A stretch of 52,541 nucleotides of DNA from Zygnema cylindricum (Eukaryota; Streptophyta; Zygnematophyceae; Zygnematales; Zygnemataceae). This document shows, one piece after another, positions 42,840 to 52,427 of this stretch. Each line of letters opens with the position of its first letter. Position 1 is the stretch's first letter. The stretch covers positions 1 to 52,541 of the forward strand of contig JBBHKE010000879.1 in the NCBI GenBank assembly GCA_037447655.1, read 5' to 3'. A model generated the notes under the pieces. The model was not told where the DNA came from, ran no database searches, and was given only the letters and a program-made list of their open reading frames with translations. Made by a program: the position numbers and the translations under genes.

Positions 42840-43780
42840 ACATCAAAATGAACCTCAAACTTATGGAGAGGCGATGACTTCTCCAGAAAGGAACTGGTGG
42901 AAGACAGCCATCAATGAGGAGATGGCCTCAATTGTGGCAGCCGATACTTGGGAGCTGGTGGATTGTCCACCTAACCGAAAACCAATCGGTTGTAAGTGGG
43001 TTTTCAAATTAAAACTAAACCCAAATAACACCATTGAGCGTTACAAAGCCCGCTTAGTGGCAAAAGGATTTACCTAGAAAGAAGGAATAGACTACAAGGA
43101 AACCTTTGGCCCGGTCGTCAATTTTCCCTCCGTCCCCATACTTCTCAGTCTGGTAGCAGCGGAAGACATAGAGGTGCACCAGATGAACATCAAGATAGCC
43201 TTTTTGCATGGAGAATTGAAAAAGGAGATCTTCATGCGAATACCCGAAGGATTTGTGGAGGAAGGCAAGGAGAGTAAGGTTTACCAGCTGATTAAATCTC
43301 TTTATGGTTTAAAACAAGCGCCTCGACAATGGAATAAGAAGCTTGATGAATTTCTTACCGGTCTGAGATATATCCGGATCAGCTCATATCACTCAATCTA
43401 TGTTTTCTAAGATGAGGAAGGTGTTATATTTATTGCAATTTATGTTGATGATTTGTTTGTTTTAAGTAAATCAATGGAAAAAATAAATAAATGTAAAACC
43501 GATCTTAAGGGGAGATTTGAAATGAAGGATATGGGGGAGGCAAGATATATTTTGGGAATTCAAGTAGAAAGAGACCGGGAAAGAAAGATAATAAGATTGA
43601 CTCAAAAGAAGCAAAAGGGAACATGTTGGAAAAAATTCAGATGGATAAAGCTAATAGTTGCACAACTCCAATGGAGTTAAAAAGGGGATGTGGGGGGAAT
43701 GAGGATGAAAGAGTCATAGTATTAGACGAGGAATTAAGTCCTAAAGAAGAGAAGTTCATGCAGACTATTTCTTACAGGCA
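42840..43780 (+). pseudogene. pol: A5 reverse transcriptase
   Basis: NWWKTAINEEMASIVAADTW, GCKWVFKLKLNPNNTIERYK, stop at FT(Q), HQMNIKIAFLHGELKKEIFM, LIKSLYGLKQAPRQWNKKLD, stop at VF(E), then the intact catalytic FIAIYVDDLFVLSKS near 43430-43470 and GRFEMKDMGEARYILGIQVE. A frameshift in the run of A near 43610 moves into the frame with QMDKANSCTTPMELKRG. Only a few lesions, consistent with a younger age than A1-A3. Confidence 0.8.
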
Positions 43781-44435
43781 AGTAGTGGGAAGCCTAATCT
43801 ATTTTATGAATTGTAATTGGTAAGATTTAGCTGCAGCTGTGGGAGTGCTAAGTATAAGTCTAAATGGTCCCACTAAGAACGATTAGGAGGCAGCTAAGAG
43901 AGTCCTTAGATATTTGATAAGAACTAGGGATCTATGGTTGCATTTGGGTGGGGAGAATACGGACATCACTACTTGGAGTGATGCCAGTTATGGTGATGCT
44001 CCGATGAGGAGATGTACCTCTGGATATGTATTATATGTGGGTGATGAGGCTTGTTGTACGAATAGCAAACAACAAAAGGTTATTGCTCAATCCACCATGG
44101 AGGCTGGGTATATGCCCTCTTGCTCGATTGTAAAAGAATTGATGTGGGTCAAGTCTTTGCTTGGTGAGCATGGTTACCTTAAGAGTGGTGTGCATAAATT
44201 TTCGTGTGATAATCAAGCAGCAATTGCTATTTTTGCCAATCCTAGACATCATTTTAAAGCCAAACACATGGACATTAAATTCAACTTTGTTACATAGAAA
44301 GTAGAAAACAAAATTATCAGTTTAGAGTACCTACTAGATAGCGAGATGGTAGCAGATATGATGACCAAACCTGTGCCTTCCCCTTAGATAATTTTCTGCA
44401 GGGAGAAGTGTGGTATGAAATTAAAGAGTGACTAG
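43781..44435 (+). pseudogene. pol: A5 RNase H
   Basis: The 127-aa frame from 43914 has LWLHLGGENTDITTWSDASY, GDAPMRRCTSGYVLYVGDEA, IAQSTMEAGYMPSCSIVKEL, HKFSCDNQAAIAIFANPRHH and KAKHMDIKFNFVT, then a stop. The conserved E of AEY is G (EAGY), which would abolish activity. MVADMMTKPVPSP marks the Pol C-terminus near 44375. Confidence 0.8.
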
Positions 44436-44448
44436 AAAATAAGGGGAG
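44436..44448 (+). other. A5 polypurine tract
   Basis: AAAATAAGGGGAG immediately before LTR TGTAGAAATTG. Confidence 0.85.
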
Positions 44449-45504
44449 TGTAGAAATTGATGGTTCTTTTAGTATTTTTTAGGACTAAAATATAATGTAG
44501 AAAAGAAACCGAGGCAATTTGCCTCTAACTCCTCACTTCAACTCCCACACTTGTTGCAGTCACTGAAAGTTGGAGAGGAAGCTAGAGCCATGGCTACCTA
44601 GGCTATCCAGAGGTTTACGGGAAATAGATTAGTTGATTTACGGATTGGTAGTTTCTTTACTAAAAGGAAAGCTGTAAAATCCAGGATTTGATCCTGGTAC
44701 CTGCCGTCTGATAAAGCAGCCGGTAGCCGGTAGCCTTATCCATTAAGTCTAGGACTAGAGTTACATGCTATAAGGTTTGTTAGTTATTTAAATGTTGCCA
44801 CGTATGATAATTCATTTAACGACAACTGTTTACGGGATACATAGATTCAGTTATGTAAAAATACGCATTACGTTTTGGATAAGAAACGAGTACTACGCAT
44901 TTGTTTCTTTAAATGAAACAAATATCGCGCAAGTATTTATGACGGGTACGATTGAAATATGCATTCAATCGGACGGCCGAGAAGAATGCCGAGATCGCGG
45001 AAGAGAATCTCGGCGGTTTGTGCTCATCGCAACATCGGATAACACGTGGCACAACTACATTGGATCGTGGCATCTCCAGGGATTACGGGACCGAATTCCG
45101 ATATGACACGTGACGACATTTAGGCCATGCCGTACAATATTCGTGCAAAAAGTACACAGGCAGTTGTACTTTTGTGTACGACAGTGTAATATGATTGGTG
45201 CTGTATATAAGTAGATAGAGTTTTAGAGAGAGATATGACTTAGAAAAAAATAGTAGATAAGACCCTCTCTCCTAGAGAGCTTATGTACAAAAGGTTAACT
45301 TTGACCCTCCATAACTTACTGCTCAAGGGAGCAAATTCAGAGATTCTTTGCTATATACTCAAGGGAGTCTTGCCATTACGAGGTGAAGGCGGTCAGAGTT
45401 TTTTTTTTCCCAGGGTGGCAGTTATTCTTGCCGAAACAGAAAGTGGTCAGGGTTATCCTACATGCTTCGTATGAGCTGCCTACTCTGACGACCTATGAGT
45501 TGCA
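44449..45504 (+). repeat. A5 3' LTR
   Basis: 1056 bp, TGTAGAAATTGATGG...GAGTTGCA. Carries the CACTTGTTGCAGTCACTG block and AGCCATGGCT near 44587, the tRNA-like unit, a G-box at 45043-45048, ATGATTGG (reversed CCAAT) near 45190, and the R-region blocks TACTGCTCAAGGGAG. Right flank is a short AATAATAATAA run. Confidence 0.85.
44662..44758 (-). ncRNA. tRNA-like Pol III unit in A5 3' LTR
   Basis: Nearly identical to the unit at 37918-38018: A-box-like TAGACTTAATGGATAAGG, T-arm CCAGGATCAAATCCTGG, TTTT terminator. Antisense to A5. Confidence 0.55.
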
Positions 45505-45556
45505 AAAAACGATTAAAAATAATAATAATAACTTAAAAGTCACAGCGAAACATTCT

Positions 45557-46042
45557 TTAAAAAAGCGTTTTTAGTGGTGTAATAAAACCATTTAATACAT
45601 AGGGGAAGGTAGGATGAAATTGCTTACTTGTTCCGTACACTTTAGTAAAATGTTCCGGAAACTTCCTCATGGTTCTTGGGATGAGTTCCGTCGACCCGCT
45701 CCTTTCGCAATCTTTCAACATCCAGTTTATTACTCGCAGTCGAGTAACCTTAGTCAACACGTGTTGAATTTTTCGGTGGGCAACACGTCCTCTCGCGTTG
45801 GCTGAGGATGGAAAAAACCCATCCACGATCGTCGCCGGATCAACCGACGTTTCCACTTCCGGCTCACTCTCGTCTTTATTCTGCTCACCGTCTTCCTTGT
45901 TTGGAAATGTGTTTTCCTCATTGTTCCTCTCGTCTTCCTCATCGTGTTCAATTAGTGGATTATGGGGAATGGTGACGCTATTGCAAGGGTTGGCACCCCA
46001 AATCCTAGTTAGGGTCCACATACTTCCAAACTTAGAAATCAC
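45557..46042 (-). CDS. Hypothetical protein, 161 aa
   Basis: An uninterrupted frame outside any recognised element. The N-terminal third begins ISKFGSMWTLTRIWGANPCN, followed by a strongly acidic, Asn/Glu-rich stretch (EHDEEDERNNEENTFPNKED), then a basic C-terminal half (ARGRVAHRKIQHVLTKVTRL, INWMLKDCERSGSTELIPRT) that could fold as helices. I do not recognise the family. It could be a host exon, a transposase-derived DNA-binding segment, or chance. No introns or promoter can be supported. Its start Met is simply the first in frame. Confidence 0.35.
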   Translation of the reverse strand: MISKFGSMWTLTRIWGANPCNSVTIPHNPLIEHDEEDERNNEENTFPNKEDGEQNKDESEPEVETSVDPATIVDGFFPSSANARGRVAHRKIQHVLTKVTRLRVINWMLKDCERSGSTELIPRTMRKFPEHFTKVYGTSKQFHPTFPYVLNGFITPLKTLF

Positions 46043-47409
46043 TAAATGAACAAGATGAAAGAGCAGCGGAACAGGAAAAGAATGACAACCGAAAGAAACG
46101 ACGACAAAGAGTTGGTAGTGTACTTGTCATTTTCACAAATGCATTAATATACTAGAAGCGATGTAAGCGAAAGTGAATTTGCGCGGTAAAAATGGAGGGA
46201 ATAGCCATTCTGGTTGCTCACGTAAAAATTTCAAAATTTGAACGTTTTTGGGGCTTTCAATAATATTAAAAAAAAATAATGAGAGAATAAAAGCGGGAAC
46301 ACATAAATTTTGGTGCAGTTTGGCAGAACATTTCAAATATGACGTCATCGCCGGAAATATTGACAACGCCATGGAACACCTCCAGCTTACAGGTTGTATG
46401 GCTAAAAATTGATGAGATGATATTCGGGGGTTATAACACTGACACACGGTTTTTCCATTGTCCTATACGATCACCGAAAAACTTTAAAAATACGTGGATA
46501 TTAATCATGCCACGTGTTTTTGGCAACAACCAATGATTCACTTCCGACGGCGGATGATCAGCTCTCGTCGCCGTTTTACTTCCAATTAGAATTAAAAAGT
46601 ATCCTAAATATGGTTTGTTATCCGTTGGACCCTCAATTACAATTAACAATGATACTAATAAGAGGATCGTTATACGTTTGACACGACTTAACACATCTTT
46701 ATTAGAATTAAATGCCTATAATACAATGTATGAAGCCTAATAAAGCAACCCAATAGGCACCTTATTAAAGTTAATGGTCCACATTTAACATCATACAACG
46801 CTCGATATCCACGCGAATGACAAGGAATATTAAAATCGATCACATAGTTCAGTGTAAGTTAAATGAAACGAAAAAAATAAATAGAATACATGTCGTTATA
46901 GTTTCGTTCAAACATGATACTAAACTGAACCGGAAAAACCTACTAAAGTTATACGGTCACTGCGTTAAACAACATAAAACGTGGATTCGACTGCACCACG
47001 TCACAATGTACAGTTTGTCATATGTTGTACTCGCAACTCTTTTACTGTAATAATATTCACTCGTGCGAAAAAAACCCTTAATACAATTATAAAAAAAGTA
47101 AAAAAAAGGACGAAAACCGTACATTTCGACCCAATTTATATGTACCTATTTTAGTGTATAATTATGAACGGCGTAATGATTGTTTATCAACAAGCACAAA
47201 TTAGAGTTTTGGATATTTGTCACGGCAAGGACGAGACGTGGTACGGATTGTCAGATTTTGTACGTCTACCTATTTTAACGTGTATGTCATGACAGCGGAT
47301 CCTGTACACTTAAATGAGCGTTAAGGAGAAATTACAATTAAACATTTTTTTGGCGATGGGATTGATACACAAATTAGCATCAACGACACTATTTTGTAAT
47401 TGATATTAA
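46043..47409. other. Unannotated DNA
   Basis: Short ORFs on both strands, none with recognisable motifs. No LTR or TIR pair found. Single-copy within the window. Confidence 0.4.
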
Positions 47410-47440
47410 TAATTTCTTTAGTCTAATAACGATTCGCGGT
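47410..47440. repeat. G1-type MITE end remnant
   Basis: AATTTCTTTAGTCTAATAACGATTCGCGGTGT corresponds to the right terminus of G1/G2 (compare TTACGATTCGCGGTGT at 9845-9860). Its other end was not found. The hAT-like element begins at its last bases, so it may be the insertion target. Confidence 0.5.
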
Positions 47441-47855
47441 GTAGTGTTGGGTATCGAGGACCTTTTGCCGATTTTCGATATTTATCGAATTTCAGGTACC
47501 CGATATGCGATATATCGCTTCGATATATCGCTTCGATATATCGAAAACCAAATTATCCCGATATATCGCCGATATATCGTATCGCCGATATACCAAGGCA
47601 TTAATTTTTTTTTTTTTGGCATAAAATTTTTTTTTCCCCTAAATTTTTTTTCAACCCCCTCCCCCCCCCCCCCCCCCCTCCCCCCCCCCTTGACTTTCCG
47701 TACTATGACTGTACGGACACCCAGTTTTTGCAATATATTTCGCGATAATTTATGTTGGTCCTGGTACGATATATCGAGGAATCTACTCGATCGATATTCA
47801 ATATATCAAATATCGAAATTATCGCGATATGAATTTACCCGATACCCAACACTAC
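47441..47855. mobile_element. hAT-like foldback element, complete
   Basis: GTAGTGTTGGGTATCG (47441-47456) and its perfect reverse complement CGATACCCAACACTAC (47840-47855) bound a 415-bp element made mostly of CGATATATCG-type repeats. Its middle has T-runs and a nearly pure C tract (about 47652-47690). The left half matches the reverse complement of 1-165. No 8-bp target duplication was found (left TCGCGGTG, right CTGAAAAC), so hAT membership rests only on the terminus. Confidence 0.7.
47652..47690 (+). repeat. Poly-C tract
   Basis: CCCCCTCCCCCCCCCC-type run of about 39 bases within the foldback element; potential i-motif or G-quadruplex on the other strand, and a likely site of length error. 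Confidence 0.9.
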
Positions 47856-48065
47856 TGAAAACAATAATAAATATTTTTTCGTACGGTAAAACCCATGGAG
47901 TTTAATCGGAAAAATGCGCAGAAAATATTTCAAAATGCACAAAATTCCACGGACGAGGCATCATCTAATTTTCGACGTTCTTCTTTCCGATCGTATTTGG
48001 ACACGCTATGCTGTACAAAATTAAAAGCAGGCATTTTGTACGGTCGTTTTATGCTGCGCATTTAA

Positions 48066-48843
48066 GGGTGCGTCTCTATGTACTTCAAACTTATAGATAT
48101 TTTTTTGTTTTTTAACACAGATCCGGCGGACCCAGATTTCGAGGTCCCTATGTGTACCTAACGAAATTGTCACTCAAGGCGTGACGATTGTATACGTCAA
48201 CAATGCCCGTGACGGCTGTCAACGTCTACAATCTATGATGACCCACGTCATTTTTTGTAACTGCTTGTGACGTCGCGTGACTTTTCGTGACATTGTAGAC
48301 CGACCGCCCTCCAGCCTGTGCCGTTTCACGGTTGAAGAAGATGCGTTTTGACTTTTCGTCTATTGTCGGCTCGATGTGAAATAACATCGGAACCTTGAGA
48401 ACCCTGCAAAAAAAAAATCTGTACTGGATGGAAACGGACAAAATAAAACAAACTGTGTACTTCTCTTTGTCGTAGTAGACAAAAACGGACAAAACATAGC
48501 GAATCGTGTACACTTCCACGTCGCTTGAATTCGTTTGAAGTTTTTGAACAAAACATTACACCTGCAAATACGTGTTCCTATTTGTTAATAAAAAACCCCT
48601 AATTTTAAAATACATCGGCCCTGTATTTTAAAGATAAGGTTGAAGATGACGTTTTTTGTCATCGAAATGGGTCGAAAAACACAAGACGACAACATGTAGT
48701 ACATTTTAAATTCGATGATGACGCAAAATGTACTTCTCTTTTTTTCTATTTTATTATATGGTTGAAACTTACGTGGTTTAACTCGAAGTTTTACAGGAAA
48801 ACGACAAGAAAAAACCCTTACTTAAGCACATAGAGACGCACCC
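48066..48843 (+). mobile_element. Harbinger-like MITE, copy 4 (complete)
   Basis: GGGTGCGTCTCTATGT (48066) and ACATAGAGACGCACCC (to 48843) are perfect inverted ends, flanked by TAA on both sides (48063-48065 and 48844-48846). A TWA target duplication with GGG termini is the PIF/Harbinger signature. It is 778 bp with no transposase. It is the reference copy for those at 392, 8945 and 10229. The overlapping minus-strand ORFs (48226-48519) are not conserved in the others. Confidence 0.85.
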
Positions 48844-48906
48844 TAATAGCCCGATATTTTAACATCCCGAAACCTTTGTAATATTGTCCTTTGTAATCTT
48901 GTCTTT

Positions 48907-49961
48907 TGAAACTCTAAGACCTCCATAAGTCCTCAGAGTGGACAGCTTCCAAGAAGCCTCTAGGATAATCCTGACCCCTTTGTGTTTCAGCAAAAATAAC
49001 TGCCACCTTGGCAGACAAAAACTCTGACCAACTTCACCTTTATGAAGACAAGACTCTCCTAAGTCGATAGCAAAAAGAATCTCTGAATTTGCTCCCCTGA
49101 GCAGTAAGTTATGGAGGGTCAAAGTTGACCTTTTGTACAGAAGCTCTCTTGGAGAGAGGGTCCTATCTTCTAATTTTTCTAAGTCCTACTCTCTCACAGA
49201 CTCTATCTACTGATGTACGGAGCCAATCAGATTTCAGTTTTGTACACAAAAGTACAGCTGCCGGTGTACTTTATGTACGGCCATTGTACGACATGGCCTG
49301 AATGTCGACACGTGGTATGTCCGGATTGGCTCCCTTAATCCTCGGAGATGCCGCGATCTAATGTCATTCCGCCACGTGTCATCCGATTTGGCGATGACCA
49401 CAAACCGCCAAAATCCTCTTCCGCGATCTCGGCGTTAATTCCAGCCGTCCGATTAAATTCACATTTATAGTAGCCGTAATAAATACATGCGCGATATTCG
49501 TTTCACTAAAGAATTAGATACGCGGTATTGGTTTCTTATCCGTACCGGAATCCGTACTTTTACATTTACTGGATATATGTCTCCCGTAAACAGTTACAGT
49601 TAAATGAACTTTTCTACGTATAAATGTATAAATAATTATCAAACCTAATAATGCATAAGACTACTTCTAGACTTAACGGCTAAGGCTACCGGCTACAGGC
49701 GGTCTGCTGGCCGGTAGGTACCAGGATCAAATCCTGTGGCCGGCACATATCTTTTAATAAATTAAACCCCTAACTAAAATATATTTTCTCGTAAACCTCT
49801 GGATAGCCTAGGTAGCCATGGCTCTAGCTCCTTCTCCTATTTCTCAGTGACTGCGACAAGTTTGAGAGTTGGAGAGAGAAGTTAGAGGTAGACGGCCTCG
49901 GCTTCTTTCTTATTTCTATTCTGACCTAGAAAATACTTTAAAAAGACCATTAATTTCTACA
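48907..49961 (-). mobile_element. S2: solo LTR in minisatellite
   Basis: TGAAACTCTAAGACC...AATTTCTACA, 1055 bp, with exact target duplication TCTTT (48902-48906 and 49962-49966). A-family LTR, in the opposite orientation to A5. G-boxes 49309-49314 and 49373-49378, CCATGG palindrome near 49817, tRNA-like unit 49666-49755, GGTCAAAGTTGACC palindrome near 49120. Confidence 0.9.
49666..49755 (+). ncRNA. tRNA-like Pol III unit in S2
   Basis: A-box-like TAGACTTAACGGCTAAGG; an 8-bp stem CTACCGGC/GCCGGTAG stands where the anticodon arm would be; B-box-like GGATCAAATCC; TTTT at 49752-49755. Antisense to S2. Confidence 0.55.
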
Positions 49962-50058
49962 TCTTTTGTTATCTTGTCTTTTGTTATCTTGTCCTTTGTT
50001 ATCTTGTCCTTTGTTTTCTTGTCCTTTGTTAAATTGTCCTTTGTTATCTTGTCCTTTG

Positions 50059-50531
50059 GAGACTTGATTCATATCAGATCTGTAAATAAAAGCGGTTTGA
50101 CCGTACATATATTTGTTGTAAATCTCTTGGGGCTTAAATTGATCATGGACAGTGTGTTGCCATCAGATGTTACGTGATGTCAAGTGGTGACCTTTTTTTA
50201 TGGAAGTTCTCCAATCTGTGCACGTAATGTCACATATATGTTGATGCTCCGCTATGCGTACCACGTACCGTGTCCTATTGTGGTAGCGCTTTTCGTCAAA
50301 GAGATTTTAGGGTAACATTCCATTAGGGTAACCTTCCATCAGGCGAAAAGTGGGGTTGTTTACTTGAGAAAGTACCCTTCTGTAGTAGGCCGTACTGGTT
50401 TTTTTTACAAAAGATGTTTACTAAAAATTCGTTGAGATTCTCTAGACTTCTTGGAGAAAAACACCACCGTCCGATTTTCAATTTTCGACGCGAACGCTTC
50501 TTGTTTCCAGTACGTAGCTAGTCTCCTCCAA
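50059..50531. other. Unannotated DNA
   Basis: No gene or repeat supported. A minus-strand 112-aa ORF (50405-50743) has no recognisable features. Confidence 0.35.
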
Positions 50532-51173
50532 CTATCCTCGGGAGGAGAGTTTGTGATTACTGGACGCGTGTTTTGGTCCACTTGTAAAGTCAGAGTCGAT
50601 CCATGACAGACGTGAAGCAATAAACTTACATGTGGCAAATGGAGTGTACCGTGTGACATCAAAGCCAGCCTGTTCGACGACAAAAAAATCTTGGTTGTAT
50701 AGCCAGCCTGTTCGACGACAAAAAAAACTTGGTTGTAAGACACCTTGTGACGTCTCCTTCATAAATGTGCGATACATCGATTCACGTTCAAATGGTAAAT
50801 TCTTGGACATTTGTACAAACTTAAATTTTGCAACGGTTTTTGTGGCCGTTGATGCCAGAACAACCCTAAGAACGTTCAAATTGTACATTAGCGTGACGCT
50901 ACTAGATATTTTAATCGTCGTCTGCCCGTGAACATATGCAGGTGAGATTTTTTCCTTTTGAAAATGATGATTATTCTCGCGCGGCTCAACAGGTCCTACG
51001 TGGTACCAATCGCAATCTAACACCTCATTCACTGGCACAACCTGATGGAAGCGTGTTACAAATATTACTGCCAGTAAACGTGTTCGTACAATTACTGGGA
51101 ACGCCTGATCGAAGGTTACCCTTAGAAGAAAATTGGGGTTCGTTACTGGATGCCGAACTTTTTCATACATCAT
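50532..51173 (-). CDS. Hypothetical ORF, 213 aa, possible transposase relic
   Basis: A continuous minus-strand frame. The central segment (about 50740-50900: NLNVLRVVLASTATKTVAKF, MSKNLPFERESMYRTFMKET) loosely recalls a region in Mutator-like transposase proteins with the pattern R-x-V-L-A ... M-N-x-P-x(5)-Y. That resemblance is from memory and weak. A 37-bp duplication at 50663-50737 with a period of 38 bp shifts the frame, so residues after LQPSFF are probably spurious. A 125-aa plus-strand ORF (50936-51313) overlaps; which strand codes, if either, is unclear. Confidence 0.25.
   Translation of the reverse strand: MMYEKVRHPVTNPNFLLRVTFDQAFPVIVRTRLLAVIFVTRFHQVVPVNEVLDCDWYHVGPVEPRENNHHFQKEKISPAYVHGQTTIKISSSVTLMYNLNVLRVVLASTATKTVAKFKFVQMSKNLPFERESMYRTFMKETSQGVLQPSFFCRRTGWLYNQDFFVVEQAGFDVTRYTPFATCKFIASRLSWIDSDFTSGPKHASSNHKLSSRG
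50663..50737. repeat. 37-bp tandem duplication
   Basis: AGCCAGCCTGTTCGACGAC... at 50663-50699 and 50701-50737 are identical at 36 of 37 bases with one base between them. Confidence 0.9.
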
Positions 51174-51767
51174 TGTACGGAACCGTACTACTACATTTTT
51201 TTGTCAGACAAAACATCGTTACTGGAAAGCTGTCGGGATGCTCCAATGATGTAGGTGTAATTCCTGACCGTTGGATACTTCACTTTTTGCGATCCGCAAA
51301 ACTTCACACATAGGTACACGTAAAAAAGCAAAAAATATATATATTTCGAACAGGCGATCAAAAACCTACACGTCGCACAGGCCATGTGTCCCCTGCTATG
51401 CTGGATGCAAGTCAACCGAAAGTATCCTCGCACGCTCCATCTCACATCCACCGACCTTCAAAGTTGCGGCGTCTTTAAGCCATTCCGTTTCGAAATTTCG
51501 ATTTCGATTTTCAAAATTAAAATCTGGCCGTATACTTTTCGTACAATTAATTAACTAACTCCGGTGGTACAGATATTATCGTTCAGATAATTTTAAATAA
51601 TATTTTTAGATTTTCAATATGTGAACATTAACGACGTGGCACCAATCATACTTTCGAAAGGTTGCTAAGAGCGTGTCCCCATGTAACCGATATTTTGAAA
51701 CGTTATTTTGGAATTTAGCGCTGATTTTACGGTGTACTTTTCAAAGTGTGCCTATGTCAATCGTTAC
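51174..51767. other. Unannotated DNA
   Basis: No recognisable gene or element ends. GCGTGTCCCCATGTAAC near 51670 resembles a MITE terminus, but no inverted partner was found. Confidence 0.35.
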
Positions 51768-51903
51768 TGTTGAAAAAATGTAATTAATAGTTCACTTCTC
51801 TATTTTAGTTTTGCTTTAAAGAAAGAGAGTGAGGATCAAAGGCGCGCCATGGCTGCCGCCATATTTAGAAACTGGTAGATTTTGAAGTAGAGGATATTTT
51901 ACT

Positions 51904-51986
51904 AAAATGTTGCCTAGGTCTATACTTGAACCTGTGACCTCTGGATTCTCCATAGCCAAACGCCTTAACCATTAAGGCGCAACGAT
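51904..51986 (-). ncRNA. tRNA-like Pol III unit in A7
   Basis: On the minus strand: D-arm-like GCGCCTTAATGGTTAAGGCG, an anticodon-arm-like TTTGG/CCAGA stem with an 11-nt loop, B box GGTTCAAGTAT, and TTTT (complement of 51904-51907). The closest of the twelve to a real tRNA, resembling tRNA-Arg, although its T-stem does not pair. Confidence 0.55.
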
Positions 51987-52419
51987 ACACGTGCTGGGTT
52001 TTAAAAATATATAAACATTAACGCGACAGCTAATTAAGTGCAGACTAACGAAAAGGAGCAATTCATGCATGTACGCAAATCTGAAACCATGTAAAATATG
52101 TTTTGATCGGACGGCCGGCATTGTTGCCGCTACGCGAAGTGAGCTTTTGGCGTCATTTGGAGATAGCGTCACGCGGTGACACGTGGCGCCACATTATTTG
52201 ATACCGGAGAAGATGGGAGGAGGAACCATGGCTCCCGATTTCACAAGTGTCACCTTGTAGACCATGTCGTACAATGGCCCTACAATAAGTACATCTCCTA
52301 TTGTACCTTCTTGTACTATATAGTGTTCCTATTGGACTAGGGTTTAGTAGTAGGTAGTCGTGAGTAGGCAGACCAAGACTTAGTGATATTTAGGTACCTC
52401 TCTCTAAGAGAGCTTGTAA

Positions 52420-52427
52420 CTATAAAG
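52420..52427 (+). promoter_or_regulatory. TATA box of A7 LTR
   Basis: CTATAAAG, immediately upstream of the GGTCATCTTTGACC palindrome and the conserved start block. Confidence 0.5.

Larger units (their letters stand above)
37830..45504 (+). mobile_element. A5: copia element with paired LTRs
   Basis: The LTR pair 37830-38772 and 44449-45504 is visibly more alike than any other pair here (long identical runs around 37870-38010 and 44600-44750), so A5 is probably the youngest full-length insertion. The internal region holds gag, protease, integrase, RT and RNase H in copia order, with an extra LTR at 38898-39965 and a 258-bp tandem duplication. No target duplication: flanks are ACCGT and AAAAA. 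Confidence 0.8.
48873..50058 (+). repeat. 15-bp minisatellite, split by solo LTR
   Basis: Units of TTATCTTGTCCTTTG: about two at 48873-48906 and six to seven at 49962-50058. The array was continuous before LTR S2 landed in it. Translated, it gives a repeating FVILS pattern in a 102-aa plus-strand ORF that is not a gene. Confidence 0.9.

Noticed and set aside
49869-50177. 102-aa ORF with repeating FVILS pattern
   Set aside because: Produced by translating the 15-bp minisatellite; 15 is a multiple of three, so any such array gives a repeat protein.
36231-51986. Functional tRNA genes
   Set aside because: A and B boxes and T-runs are present, but anticodon arms have wrong loop sizes and acceptor stems do not pair, so they are annotated as tRNA-like modules.
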